Shown one piece after another: positions 12,831 to 24,992 of a stretch of DNA of 64,000 nucleotides. Numbering within the stretch: position 1 is the stretch's first letter; every line of letters begins with the position of its first letter. The notes beneath the pieces are model-generated. The model did not search any database, had not been told where the DNA came from, and saw only the letters and a list, made by a program, of their open reading frames with translations. The position numbers were made by a program, and so were the translations under genes. The stretch spans positions 1,426,001 through 1,490,000 of the forward strand of contig JAJHTX010000013.1 of assembly GCA_032164295.1 (NCBI GenBank). The letters are read 5' to 3'. The DNA is from Inonotus obliquus (lineage: Eukaryota > Basidiomycota > Agaricomycetes > Hymenochaetales > Hymenochaetaceae).

Positions 12831-12998
12831 GTGCGTCCATCCACCGTCACCGTGCACTTGATACGCTCTGACTCTAATTGCGTGAAGGGGCGTGTCCAAC
12901 AGATGACTGCTTGGTGATCTCGGACACAATCGTCTATCATTGAATCCCACCAATCACACGGCACCCGTGCTGCCGTGTTGTTCGTCGTTGACGAGTAA

Positions 12999-15900
12999 TG
13001 GGGATTGGCAATTCCTGCTATGTGACGTGGTCAGATTTTTTTCAAGCGGAGTTTAAATACTGTCTAAATATGGTAAGCCACATTGATCTTTGCGTCCCAT
13101 GATGCATACAAGGCCTATCTCACCGGAGATCTATCATCTATCTCCTCGCGTACCTTTCCCTACCTTGCCACCCCCGCAAACTTTGTATGATCTACACCTA
13201 GACAATCTACAAACATGAAATTTCTTTGAAAATTGACGTCCTCGTTCAGCAAATCCTGTGGACACAAACCTATTTTTTGACTATATGCAGCACATTTCAC
13301 ATCTTACTGTGGAACTCCTCTATCTCACACCATCAATACACATGACTGTCTTCAAGTTGGCATCATCTTCGAACACGCATTCCCTGCTGTCTGACTCCCA
13401 AATGGACTGTCCACAAGAAGGGTCATTATAAGATCAATGGTGCAGCAATACTTGGACAAGGATACATGACGTGCACGACATACCCCCACTAAATGGACTC
13501 GACACACTTACCATCTCCTCCGTGCCCCAGACTCCTTCGCCTTGCAACTCAATCGTACTTGAATATCCGATCGAGAACCTCAAGCCACAAATCGACTTTG
13601 AGCAACACATTGAAGCAAACTCTATTTTCGCTGTTGACAGCTATCCTCACCACTATCCAGAGTCTGAGCCAGACACGCACTTGATGGAGAACCCCGTTAT
13701 GTGGCATGGCACCCCTGCCGTCTACTTCTATGCACCCCAGTGTCAAGGGAGCAGCGGCTCACTTTTGCATGAACTGCATGACCAGGACTACTCGGAGCAA
13801 CCTTTGACTTCTCGTTCAGAATGGACAACAGCACTGTGATTGTGTGTGTCATCTTTCTTTCTTTTTCTCACATCTACTAATTGGGGATCCGAAGCCCACT
13901 GTATCGTACGGAAACGGCTAGAACATATCCATATTGAACCTTTGGATTACGTGCATACCCGTATTCGTATGCCGCGGAACCCTAGCTAATGCATGATAAT
14001 TGCCAGTGTACCGTATAAACTGCCTATGGGAGGGGCCACAAGAACATGCCACGAGATTGCCATACTATCAGTTGTAAACCATTCGAATATCATAAGCACC
14101 TTATGCACGGCTGTTATGTTCATCTCATTATAGAATCCTAACTCAAATCGATCGCAAGCTCCGATTTTACGATTACTTCGAATCAAAAACAAATATCTAT
14201 GTTACAACTGAACTCTAGCTGGTGGAACAACTCAAACATCACAACAACAGATGAACTACCCCCTTTCATCCAAACCTCGTACAGTCTCAGCAACAGCAAA
14301 CTCTTGTGCCACACACTGTGCCTCGGCAGCTCATTGTCTTTCCAAGAGGCTGTACAAGATGGCCAATTTCTCCACCTTTCGTTTTATCTTGTTCTCAGGA
14401 GGTATGTCCTTGTAAATTGTCCTAAACTTATCCAACTGATCCTTTAATTGCGATACGGTCATCTGCTCGATTTCTTTGGGATTTAGGCGCAAGATGATAG
14501 CCTGGACGTGCGCATCACATTCTGTCCTCCATTGATTGCATATTGCAATCTTGTGCTTCTTCACCTCGATATCTTGGATACGCTGGTCTGTGACTTCAAC
14601 GTGGCATCTTCGACCGAGCCCTTGGGCATCCTCCTCGCATGCCATCTTCCTCAAGAACTTCTGCTCGTCATCTCCGGTAAGCATTGTTTCAATAAATTTT
14701 TCTGTACCATTCCTTCGATATCTAAAAAGAGAGTTGAATAGCTTGATTGTTCCGCTAGGATTTCGATGCGCAAATACCCTAAAGGAGCCAAGTGCTCCTT
14801 CATTCGCATCATTCGTTGCTGGCATCCAGGCCAGGTGTTTTTCACCTTCGGTGAGTGCCACAATCATCCCATCATCATTATATTCTGATGAGAATCTTTC
14901 CCATGTTAACAGAGCCCCAGCAAGGAAGGCCTTGAAAAGGTCCTCAAGCTTCGGTAGCCTGCCCTGGGTAATGTATCTTTGAATTGCATTGATAGTGTCA
15001 AGGCGGTTCCAAGACCCATTTCCCCTCAGAATGGCATCCTGAGGCTTCAATTCAGCAGCCAGTATGAGCCGGGGCTGTTCGATCAACCTCTTTATGTGGG
15101 ATTGCACCTAGTACAGGAATGCAAGCCTTGAGTTAGTACCTATAGAATAGATCCTAGCTGAGTAAGTCTTACATTTTGAAGAAGTGATCCGAGTTCTAAT
15201 GCATTCACTGTTTCCAGAGAATCGGCCTGAATCGCTTGAATGTAAGGAACCGAGATAGCTTCACGGTACAATGTAAGGCATGCAAGCTCGGTAAGTGTCG
15301 GTGGGTCTTTCAGGGCTTCGTATACGTTCGTTTCAAGATGATTCAGTTTATTTTTCTCCTTTGCAAGGCGAACAGACTCGATAAATTCTAAGTATATGTT
15401 GCAGTGAGCGAGAATCTCTGCTGCTGCACTGAGATACAAAGAATAACGGGTATTGGATGTGTCGGGGAATGTAAATTTCCGACCCATTCTCTTTCTCGCC
15501 CAGTCTCGGAAGACATGGTGTTGCCCTGTACCATAAACATGCACGACTTGAGTGAGTACATTTCTGATAGATCCTAGCTGAGTATAGTCTCACCTTTCTT
15601 GTCATCCTTGTGATTCAATAGTGCGTCCATAAGTGCTGCAAGCTTAACTGCCCCGGCCTTTGAAACTTCACATGCACGCTTTTCTGCTGGAGTTTCGTCC
15701 TTTGCATTGTCACCCTCCTCATCTTCCTCATCGAATTCGACAAGCTCCAAGATAGCCACATTATCTCAATTTGAGAGCAGCCTCGGTGAGATTCCAAATT
15801 TTTTCCATTCTTCATGCATCGCTGAATCACCACCCTTGACAGAGTTTAACTCCTTATGCATACCACATCCGGCCCAGACAAAGATTTGCATCTCTTTTCT

Positions 15901-18239
15901 TTCAGCATCCGAAAGCATGCAAAGACCCTCACTAGAAAGACCCATCACCAAGTCGTTCACCAAAGATAAGTTCTTTTGATGTCGTTCATCAGCACTTAAT
16001 GATTCCCACACTGATTTTCCGCCTAGGTCTTGAAGCATTCGCTTTGTGCCTTCAAGAACAAGTGTGGCTTGTTCGCTTTCAGTTCTGGAGAAAAACTGTC
16101 TTGTCCCAAGTCCTCGCAAAGACATCTCCTCCTTCCAAGAAGCCAGAAGGCGATGCTTCGCCTTCTGGTCTTCTGCATGGTCACCATGCGAGCCATGGTA
16201 TTTCATGGCCAAGGCACCAGTCGAAAATGGCTCTCCTGGCATTTCTGAGTTAGTACCTATAGAATAGATCCTAGCTGAGTACAGTCTTACCATTTGTCAC
16301 TAATGGAATCTTATTATACAGTTCTACAACTTCCTCCATAAAGCGGGTATCTCCCTTCATCTGCATCTCTGCACGATGGTTCGCTGTGAGTCACATATGG
16401 CCAAAACGAACTGCATGGACCACTGAAGAGGATCCGGAGGGCAAAGCTGATGAGGAGGACAATAAAGTAAGTCCTCCATTGTTTCGATCATTGGGAATCT
16501 GAAGATTGAAGTGCAGGGACTCAAAGTTCTGATTCTTGTTCGTTGTCCCATCACCTCCGGTTGTAAATCCTGAATTTGAGGTCAGTAAGCTTGTCACCCA
16601 CTATCAACATTCATTACTCACCTCTTGTCATTCTGAGTTCATGTGCCAACTGTAGTTATGAAGCGACATCAGATTCTCCTACAAATCGGCGGATTGTTCG
16701 GATGCTAGGTATGCAAAATTTTGTTTCCGACTCCAAGGACTTGATACCCAAAAATTCACAGACAAACTTGACGAATTTGAAGACAATTGAGCTGTATCAC
16801 GTGATGGGACATCCAAAGACAACCAGCCGATGAATGAGGGAATGAAGTTCAGGGGTATAAACCCCTCTTTCGATGAGTCGAGTCAAATTACTTGCATTTT
16901 TTTTAAATGAATTGAGCTATTTTATTCGTTTGTGAGCATGCTGAAGTTGTTTCGAAAGAATACAAGACTTTTGTTGTGAATCATGTAGTCTTGACTGCAG
17001 GTGAGTGATTTGGTCATTGGCTTTTGCAATGACGGCTCGTATTTCTTTCACCTGCTGACTGAGGTTTTCTTCCAGCTTGATATGGGTCGATTTGGTGGTG
17101 ATACGCTCAAATTGAACTAAGGAAAGCTGCTGCCGCGCATGCAAAAGTGCATTGGAGTAAGAGGATATTCGCATTTGAAGTCGTTCGGTCTCGGATTTGG
17201 TATTGGTGAGTTCAATCTGTTTCTCCACTAATTGAGTGCCAAGCTGATAAGTCTTCTTTCTTTGAGATGTAGTGGTGTCCTTCGATCGCTTTAGCTGCTT
17301 GCATAAGCAGTGGAGCTGCTGCAGCAAAGCAGCTACTTGCATTTGGGCTTTCTGGTACCGCGCTCTGGAATCTGTGAGTGTATCCTTCAATTCCTCGACC
17401 TGCAGCCTGAGCTCTGCATTGGTTGTTTCTAGGTTTTCAACCATCAATTTCAGTTGCTTGTTATCGATCGCCTGCTCTGTAGCTACCATGTGGACCTTTG
17501 TAAGTACCACATCCTTTCTACCCAACTCGTTCTTTAGTAATTCTATCCTTGAGGATACTGATCGTGATTCTCTTCCAGAAATGGTTTTCTCCTTCTCATC
17601 AAGGCCATCTGCCATTTGTTTTTCTCGAGCAGCTAGCAATTGAAGTGTCTGAGCTTCAGACCTGGCATTCTTTCCCTTTGGCATCTATGTAACAGAAAAA
17701 AACTATGAGTCATCTATATGCATTGATTGATTGGCTACATACACCAATTACTTGGGATTACACGCTTCTTTGATGAGAACATTGATTTTTGCACTTCTCC
17801 TGACAGTACCTATCAATCACGTGCTTTTGTAATTACTTTTTATAGTAATAATGTCGGATTTTGCACTCTCAAGCTATCTCCTCCTCCACTTCATGAAATA
17901 TCATCGAACTAAGTGCACAAATATGTTTTTCAGGTGATTTTCTTCATTTTGTTCAGAAAAAATTCTGAAGAAAGTTCTTTGTTTCTGAGATATGACACAA
18001 AATGACATATATTTCCATCAATTTTTGAAGGAATTTTGTATTTTTTAGTCAGAGCATTCTTCAGTATCAGATACATGCACCAAAAAAAAAGCAATGAGAA
18101 AGATGCATTGTGTGAATTACCCTGTCCTGTCAGATGCCGAATCCACAGGTGGGACAGGATCTGCGCGTGCGTCGATCCCCGGGAAAGCTAACCGAGGCCA
18201 TGGGAACACCCAAATTTCTAGCGCGGATTGCCAGTCACC
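12999..18239. mobile_element. 5.2 kb DNA transposon with 8-bp TSD
   Basis: Flanked by ACGAGTAA at 12991-12998 and 18240-18247. The ends form a short imperfect inverted repeat: the left starts GGGGATTGGCAAT (from 13000) and the right reads, on the minus strand, GGTGACTGGCAAT. The paralogous locus at 21371-21378 is the unoccupied site: there the host sequence runs straight through ACGAGTAACGATCCG. The element carries a transposase-like gene on the minus strand (14331-17684). 12999-14330 and 17685-18239 hold no recognised gene. Confidence 0.75.
14331..17684 (-). pseudogene. transposase-like gene of an unnamed Agaricomycete family, decayed
   Basis: In order on the minus strand: a coiled-coil segment (17684..16917; heptad-rich, starting MPKGKNARSEAQ); a segment reading RGVYTPELHSLIHRL at about 16870-16830; TTNKNQNFESLHFN near 16530; HGSHGDHAEDQK near 16200; IFVWAGCGMHKELNSVKGGD near 15850; an acidic linker; and LAWMPATNDANEGALGSFRV near 14820. 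I recall these blocks together in large proteins usually labelled hypothetical in mushroom genomes. The Asp/Glu of GDGTT, HGDHA and NDANEGALG could be a DDE-type triad; that is inference. Broken: in-frame TGA at 16797-16799 and TAA at 16656-16658, both explicable by C-to-T changes (CGA and CAA). Exons after 16293 remain open (16293..15766, 15759..15574, 15544..15140, 15107..14331). Confidence 0.65.
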
Positions 18240-18380
18240 ACGAGTAACGATCCGATCCGTAACCAAGAAAAGTGTTGTCTGTTCTAATTTTGTCCGCAAT
18301 ATAGGTAAGTCCTCGTTTGAGCTTTGAAGCGACGTCTCCGTTTTTTCCCCTGTGTCTTTCGGACTAGGTTTCGCTGTGCG

Positions 18381-18880
18381 ATGTCCTCCCTTTCTTCTTT
18401 CGCTGTTTTATTATGGATCGCTAGTCTCAGTCATTTTGCTCACGCTCTTTCACTTCCTTTCTCTCCTTCTAGTAAGGACCAGGCTTCCGATAATACTTTC
18501 AGTTTCCAGAATATCAACAATGTCACTGCTGCGCTTGCCATTTACACGACTGAGCTTTCGGTTGCTGGGCAGACGTTCACTGTGAGCGATGTGATGATGA
18601 TCCTATGAGGACGTGTAGCTGAATTTCATTTAGGTATTGATGGATACGGGAAGCTCTGATCTTTGGTTGGATACTACTGATATGGAATTGTCAGGTTTGA
18701 TTGATACGGGCATTCAGAGCTCTATTACCTACGTGTACGTTGCTTCATAGCTAGTGCACACGATGCGAGCTAATGCCATTTGCGTTAAAATGCAGAGACG
18801 GGTCCGCTGCTCAAGGTCCCATTCTTATCGGGAATGTGACCATCGGCTCATTTTTGGCAAGCCAAGCATTTAGTACGTGG
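18381..18880 (+). pseudogene. A1 aspartic peptidase, 5' fragment (copy 1)
   Basis: Near-identical to the first exons of the copy at 21510. It starts at the ATG of 18381 with a signal peptide (hydrophobic core FAVLLWIASLSHFAHA), the first exon ends at GQTFT, and after an intron the next encodes the active-site VLMDTGSSDLWL. The third exon (DGSAAQGPILIGNVTIGSF) is followed directly, inside what should be the next intron, by the ADH intron 7/exon 8 sequence. The second catalytic Asp and the C-terminal lobe are absent, so no active peptidase can be made. Confidence 0.8.
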
Positions 18881-18883
18881 TGT

Positions 18884-19212
18884 TTGCAGTAAGACACTCG
18901 GTCTATGGTAGCAAACAGGATCTGGTAGAAGCTCTGGAGCTCGTCTCGAAGGTAAGAGACATGATAATACCGATTCTTCGATCATACACTGACACACCGT
19001 TGCTATGAACAGGGAATTGTAAGACCGGTAGTTGACAAGGTGCCGCTTCAGGAAGTTAACAAGGCACACAACGATCTTCGTGCCAACCTCATCCTATCTT
19101 GCCGGGTACGTCTCGCTGAAACACTTTATCTGCGATTTCAGATGCTAATTTCGGATTATGATACATGAGGGTTTGATCCCCCCCATCGTTTTGGGATGAT
19201 GTTAGGAATTGA
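18884..19212 (+). pseudogene. ADH 3' fragment, duplicate of exons 8-10 (copy 2)
   Basis: Matches the ADH from just before exon 8 (TCGGTCTATGGTAGCAAACA) to its stop, including both introns. The acceptor before the last exon has changed from CATCAGG to CATGAGG, so correct splicing is lost. It lacks the dehydrogenase N-terminal and cofactor domains and marks the start of the second duplicated unit. Confidence 0.85.
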
Positions 19213-19735
19213 TTGATACATTGATTGGACATGATTAGCACGTCGTTTCGACAATCGTAGCTGTACCATGCCCACGTTCTTCTACAATATCCTAATTCGA
19301 GACTTCTTGTTAGGTTCTCGCCTTAGTTGTACTGTACACCGAAGCAGGAAAGGGATGCTCTAAGCATTGGGACTCGACGATTGTAAAGATCATTCGTTCT
19401 AGGTTGATTATTTTTCAGGCGCAAACAAGTGGCACCCTACTATGAAACACTTTGCACATAGTGACTGTGACGGTGGCGTATTGCAGCTTTGTTGGCATGA
19501 AAATCTGGGGCGCAAAGGTGCAGCATGCTGATCGCGCTGTTTGCGCTGTGCTGTCGTAGTATCAATGGGAACCTATGTGGCGAACTGCAAACTGCCTTAT
19601 TTTAAACACTGCTCTCAGGCTGAGGACTCCAGGCTTATTATACGGGCAGTAATGACAGTAACGTTCCTGTGTATCCACAACCATCTCTAGGAAAGATTCG
19701 CAGTACTAAGTCTCTGTTTATCGCGCTCTGCAATA

Positions 19736-20228
19736 ATGAGTAAGAGCACATGGAAGGGAAAAGAGACGGCGCCGACTCGTGATGATTCTGGATACAGGCC
19801 TCCTAATTTCGTCGATCTCAGTGGAGAACCATTCGTCCGAGATGCGCTTACTCACCTCCAATCGCGTGAGTGCCGGAGCTCTCAGCTCAACATGATTTCT
19901 AACACTACCCAACACAGACTTGGAACACCTCTACTCTCCTGACCGTGTAGTTGTAAAATCATATTCGATGGATGGCAGATGTTGGTGCGTATTTGGTATG
20001 TGTCACTTTCCTAAGATACTGAATATGAAGCACGTACTCATGTGAATCTTTTACAATCGAGTTTACATTGGAGACAATCCCAATGCAAGAATTTCTCTCC
20101 GGAAAGAAATTGGAACAGGTACATCTACACTATGGGATTGGCTGGAAGTGCTTGCGAGGAACTGGGAGGAGGAGAAAGGAAGCTACTGGCAGGCATACCC
20201 TATAGATGGTGCACCTAAGAACCACTAG
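19736..20228 (+). CDS. orphan three-exon small protein, copy 2
   Basis: Exons 19736..19865, 19918..19995 and 20062..20228 give 124 residues. Same architecture as copy 1: basic start (MSKSTWKGKETAP), YSPDRVVVKSYSMDGRCWCVF, then VYIGDNPNARISL and a Trp-rich tail (DWLEVLARNWEEE). The first exon is 12 nt longer than in copy 1 (130 against 118), a whole-codon difference that keeps the frame. All splice sites and the stop are intact although the ADH fragment just upstream is broken. Function unknown. Confidence 0.7.
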
Positions 20229-20446
20229 ATGCACACGGTTAAGGACAATGTTGACCGGGGTTTTACTATGTTATTTTCGACCGACTGTAGGCAGCACTTC
20301 ACGGCTGTCGTGTACGGGGATACATAGGATTGAATAATGAAAACTCCATTTATGAGATGCTACGCGAACTGAGAACTTGTTCTTGCTCATCCCAGTTAAT
20401 GGAATTGATGGGCATGAAATAAGAAGTTGTAATACTCTTGGCTATA

Positions 20447-21160
20447 CAGTGGAAATTCTCGTAGTGTATAAAGTTATGTTGCATAAAGGTCATAATGCAT
20501 AGGCATTTTCTGGGAACGGACTCGGGGAGCAGGGAATTCTGCAAAGTTTGTGAAATTGTATGATGCATAATGGTTTTGGGCGACTTATTCATTATGAGAG
20601 TGCGGTTTCCAGGTGATTCCCTTTTCTAAGCATCTATTTTTACTCAAAACAAGTCTTCATGTCATTTTATCGAGCAATACAACTGTACTGTCAATGTTTT
20701 GTCAAACATAAAACAGGAGGGGACACCGAAAAAATACATTATCAGAGCTATCATGTGGCAGTTCAGATATGGCCCCAATTCAAACTCGCAAAATTCGCCT
20801 GTCTGAGTCGAAGGTCAAGAAACGTGGTCCGAAGCCCAAACCCAAATCACTAGTGCTGAACGAATTCCAAAATCATCTGCTACAAACAAAGCGAAGCAAG
20901 TTGATGGGTCCATCAAATTGGTACGTTGTTCTCTTGCCTTGCTCACTCACATCAATCAAAACAAGAGTACACTACAGATGCTCCTTGATGATTCCATGCC
21001 GCTCGTAGTCTAGATATCACAGATAATGCGTGTCCAAAATGAAAGAACAAAGTCTGAATATATATGACATAAATTTCCCACGCAGGTCAAATTGTATATC
21101 GGTCATAATGTATGGGCAAAATTCGGGAACCGAAGTTATGCACTTTGAGAATTTCCACTG
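20447..21160. mobile_element. Tc1/mariner-type element remnant (TA TSD)
   Basis: 714 bp bounded by CAGTGGAAATTCTC and its inverted copy GAGAATTTCCACTG, flanked by TA (20445-20446 and 21161-21162). The homologous positions in the other two units (near 12345 and 25693) read GCTATATTATCC and lack the insert. Both ends share a further subterminal motif (GGTCATAATG inside each arm). An internal frame at about 20769-20910 contains KKRGPKPKPK, possibly an AT-hook-like piece of a lost transposase. Not autonomous. Confidence 0.75.
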
Positions 21161-21509
21161 TAATTAGGTCCAGTCAAGTCTGTGTAAACACCAGAAACGA
21201 CGCGCCAGAGTCACGTATCAATACCTTCGTTCCGTAGTGTGGTACATACTTGATGCGCTCTGACTCTGATTGCATGCCGGGCGTGTCTACGGCTTGGTGA
21301 TCTCGGACACACTCGAAATCGTCCATACCAATCACACGGCATCCGTGCTGCCGTGTTGTTCGTCGTCGACGAGTAACGATCCGATCCGTAACCAAGAAAA
21401 GTGTTGTCTGTTCTAATTTTGTCCGCAATATAGGTAAGTCCTCGTTTGAGCTTTGAAGCGATGTCTCCGTTTTTTCCCCTGTGTCTTTCGGACTAGGTTT
21501 CGCTGTGCG

Positions 21510-23539
21510 ATGTCCTCCCTTTCTTCTTTCTCTGTTTTATTATGGATCGCTAGTCTCAGTCATTTTGCTCACGCTCTTTCACTTCCTTTCTCTCCTTCTA
21601 GTAAGGACCAGGCTTCCGATAATACTTTCAGTTTCCAGAATATCAACAATGTCACTGCTGCGCTTGCCATTTACACGACTGAGCTTTCGGTTGCCGGGCA
21701 GACATTCACTGTGAGCGATGTGATGATGATTTTATGAGGACGTGTAGCTGAATTTCATTTAGGTATTGATGGATACGGGAAGTTCTGATCTTTGGTTGGA
21801 TACGACTGGTATGGACTTGTTGGGTTTGATTGATACGGGCGTTCAGAGCTCTATTACCTACGTGTACGTTGCTTCCTAGCTGGTGTACATGATGCGGGCT
21901 AATGCTGTTTGCGTTATAATGCAGAGACGGGTCCGCTGCTCAAGGTCCGGTTCTTATCGGGAATGTGACCATCGGCTCATTTTCGGCAAGCCAAGCATTC
22001 AGTACGTGGCGGACAACTGGTGCGGATTCAAGTATCTTATATCTTTTGGTAGTCTCTGCAACTGGAACGAATGCAACATCGAATGGTGATAAGGGACTTC
22101 TTGGAGTCGGACCGTACGTCTACATCACTTGATCGATCATTGAAATCGAGCAATCGCTAACTGTGTAAACTGCTCTTTAGGCCGCTTCTGTCCAGGATTA
22201 ATAATGGCCTCTCAAAAACATCGTTTGACGGCAGCACATTCCTTGAGAACGTGTTTAATGAAGATCCCTCTCTTGATGAGTTTATTACGTTCGCTCTGTC
22301 TCGCTCGGAATCGACCGGTGCGACCGGCGGTGGTATATTCACTGTTGGCGAAATTGCATCCAACCTTACCGCGGTAACGAGTAGCAAGAAATTGAGTGTT
22401 ATCTTGAGAGACCGATGGACGGTGCTCATGGATGGAATGATTGTTAATGGGGAAACGATTACTGGAAATAGTGCTTTGTGAGTGCTACGCTACGCTACGC
22501 ATGCTATTCTTAACCTGGCGATTGCATGAAGCCTGGACTTTGACGTTCCATCACAAAATCCGGGACAAACACTTGCCAACTTGGATACAGGAACATCTCT
22601 TGCAAGAATACCGAAGGTCTATGCCGATGCAATTTACGATTCCGTGCCAGGCTCGGTTTTTGATTCTGAAAGTGGGCTATATATAGTGCCTTGCGATGCT
22701 AAGATCAACGTTAGCTTCATTTTCGGGCAAGTACATGCTTGGATGATTCCTGGAAAATGACTTTAACGGGGCTCCACCATAGAGGGGTTGAATATCCCGT
22801 TCACCCCATCGATACCGTGCAAGCTACTATCGCCGATGACGGTTCTGTGCTGTGTTTCTCCGGTTTCTTACCTGTCGCCGTAGATCCCAGACAAAGTAAG
22901 AAACTACGGATCTCTGGTTTTAATTTAATTCTCACCAGGCACGTTATACCCTAGATACGGAAGACTTCTTGCTCGGTGACTCATTCATGAGAAATATCTA
23001 TGCCGTGTTCAACTTTGGATCATTCATAAGCGGGACAAGTGAACCTAGTATTCAGCTCCTCAGTGTTAGTCTCACTCATAATGCTATTTCCCTCTTAGCT
23101 GACTAATGTTTCATTTTTTAATAGACAACGGATGCAGAGAAGGCCTATTCAGATTCGACACGCTTTCAGCACAGCGTAACCAGTCGTTGCTCAACAAAGC
23201 TACTTCGTTGAGCCTACCGACCTCGCCTTCATCGTCAGAGGACAACTCAGCCGGTACTCTAACACCGGAGCCAATGTATCGGTTGCTCTCTCCGATAGCA
23301 GCAGCTGCCTTGAGTTGGATGGCGGTGTTATAAATGAGAATATGACGGATCCGTATTCTGGGAATCCAATAACACCTGTAAAATTCCACACAGATGCTTC
23401 CACTACTACAATAGAACTGGAGATACCAATGAAGATGTCTCTTTCGGGGATGGCGAGCCGTCCTGTGATTGTAATGGGTAGGTATGTAAGAAAGTATATC
23501 GGATGTACGAATCCATATCTACCGGTTTTCGGTCTCTAG
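21510..23539 (+). CDS. secreted A1-family aspartic peptidase (copy 2, the most complete)
   Basis: Supported exons: 21510..21710, 21763..21863, 21925..22001, 22053..22113, 22181..22477, 22532 to about 22726, then pieces near 22774-22900, 22943-23065 and beyond. Seen: signal peptide (MSSLSSFSVLLWIASLSHFA); first catalytic motif VLMDTGSSDLWL; YVDGSAAQG; KGLLGVGP; second catalytic motif TLANLDTGTSLARIP; and the C-terminal FLLGDSFMRNIYAVFNFG. Family: pepsin-like endopeptidases, secreted and active at acid pH. Unsettled: the junctions around 22727 (GC-AG or GT-AG) and 22893, and the 3' end. After STTDAEKAYSD the frame meets a TGA at 23209-23211, while another frame from about 23212 (LAFIVRGQLSRYSNTGANVS) stays open to 23539 and is partly conserved at 57.8 kb. 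Either an intron is unrecognised or the gene has a frameshift. Confidence 0.6.
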
Positions 23540-24262
23540 CACGCGTAAGATGATATAGGTGCTTTGAGGACACGAAGTGCAATGCGAGAAGGAAATATCA
23601 ATTCTCTTTTGATTTGATCTGGAAGCGTGGGAATAGCCAGTGGTGTCCTACTTCAATGTCTTACACCTGTTTGAATGAATAATGGCACCTGTGTGACGTC
23701 AGGAAAGCAGACAAATTGTTTCAGTAAGCAGATGGGAAAATGGACTTCATCGTAAATCCTTTACATCCCAGCTACCTTCCACACTCCCTCACGAACAATT
23801 TATTTTCTCCAGAGCTCAACTCTTGATAAAATTCGACAAAATTGGCACCTAAGTTAACTACATCCTATCTGTTGTTCCGTAAAATTCGAAATTCAGGTTT
23901 TGCTATGGAGAATAAATATAAATAGCTACTGATTTCAAGGCAGCATACATCCAATAGCCGTTCAAGGGGTTTCTGCATTATGGATCAGTACTGGGTAAAT
24001 TAAGAACACTCACTTTCCCCGTATTATACACAGATGCTGAGTTTCAAGAACAAGAACTGACTGCTGATTGTTGTATGATGCTGTCGATGTCGTGCACACA
24101 AGGAATTTTCACAAAGTCCCACTCATCACATGATCATAACTGTTTATATTTCGTTCAGATCTTGCCTGGGAGTGCCATTATACATTCAAACAGGTGTAAT
24201 AATCATTATCTCGAAAATTCCTCCCAAAAGTATTGAGTCGGACGCTGGTGGCTGAAGAAAAT
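23540..24262. other. spacer duplicated from the PAAF1 upstream region
   Basis: No gene. The first part (near 23540-23640) and the last part (24205-24258, CCCAAAAGTATTGAGTCGGA to GCTGAAGAAAAT) match 57975-58070 and 58105-58160, the sequence just before the PAAF1 start codon. At about 24262 this switches abruptly to ADH exon 8. Confidence 0.6.
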
Positions 24263-24550
24263 CGAAGGTCTGGACCTCGTCTCAAAGGTAAGAGACATGA
24301 TAATACCGATTCTTCGATCATACACTAACTAACCATTGCTATGAATAGAGAATTGTAAGACCCGTAGTTGACAAAGTGCCGCTTCACGAAGTTAACAAGC
24401 TGGCACACAATGGTCTTCGTGCCTACCTCTGCCTATTTCGCTGGGTACGTCTCGCTAAAATACTTTATCTGCGATTTCAGATGCTAATTTCGGATTATGA
24501 TACATCAGGTTTTGATTCCCCCGTTATTTTGGGATGATGTTAGGAATTGA
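24262..24550 (+). pseudogene. ADH 3' fragment, duplicate of exons 8-10 (copy 3)
   Basis: Starts inside exon 8 (TCTGGACCTCGTCTCAAAGG) and continues to the ADH stop, with more substitutions than copy 2 and a 3-nt insertion in exon 9 (AACAAGCTGGCACAC). It has no catalytic part. It joins directly to the pre-PAAF1 spacer, with the shared word TCGAAG at the junction. Confidence 0.85.
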
Positions 24551-24992
24551 TTGATATCCTAATTCGAGACTTCTTGTTAGGTTCTCACCTTATTGGTACT
24601 GTACACCGAAGCGGGAAAGGGATGCTCTAAGCGTTGGGACTCGACGATTGTGAAGACCATTCGTTCCAGGTTGATCATTTTGCAAGGGCAAACAAGTGGC
24701 ACCCTATGGAACACTTTGCACATAGTGTAGTGACTGTGACTGTGGCGTATTCATTTTTGCCTGCATGACCTGAGGAGCAAAGGTGTGGCACACATGTTGA
24801 GCTCTGCGCTGTTGTAGTATCATTGGGAACCTATGTGGCGAACTGCAAACTACCTTATTCTAACATTGCTCTCAGGCTGGGGACTCTAGGCTATTTATAT
24901 GGGCAGTAATGACAGTAGCGCTCCTGTATATCCATAACCATCTCTAGGAAGGATTCGTAGTACTGAGCCTCTGTCTATCACGCTCTGCAATC

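Noticed and set aside
13471..13839. 122-codon plus-strand frame inside the 5.2 kb transposon
   Set aside because: It begins with GTG, has no early ATG, no recognisable domain and no second copy here.
22727..22773. GC-AG intron in the aspartic peptidase
   Set aside because: A GT donor at 22731 with a slightly later acceptor also keeps the frame, so the case is not decided.
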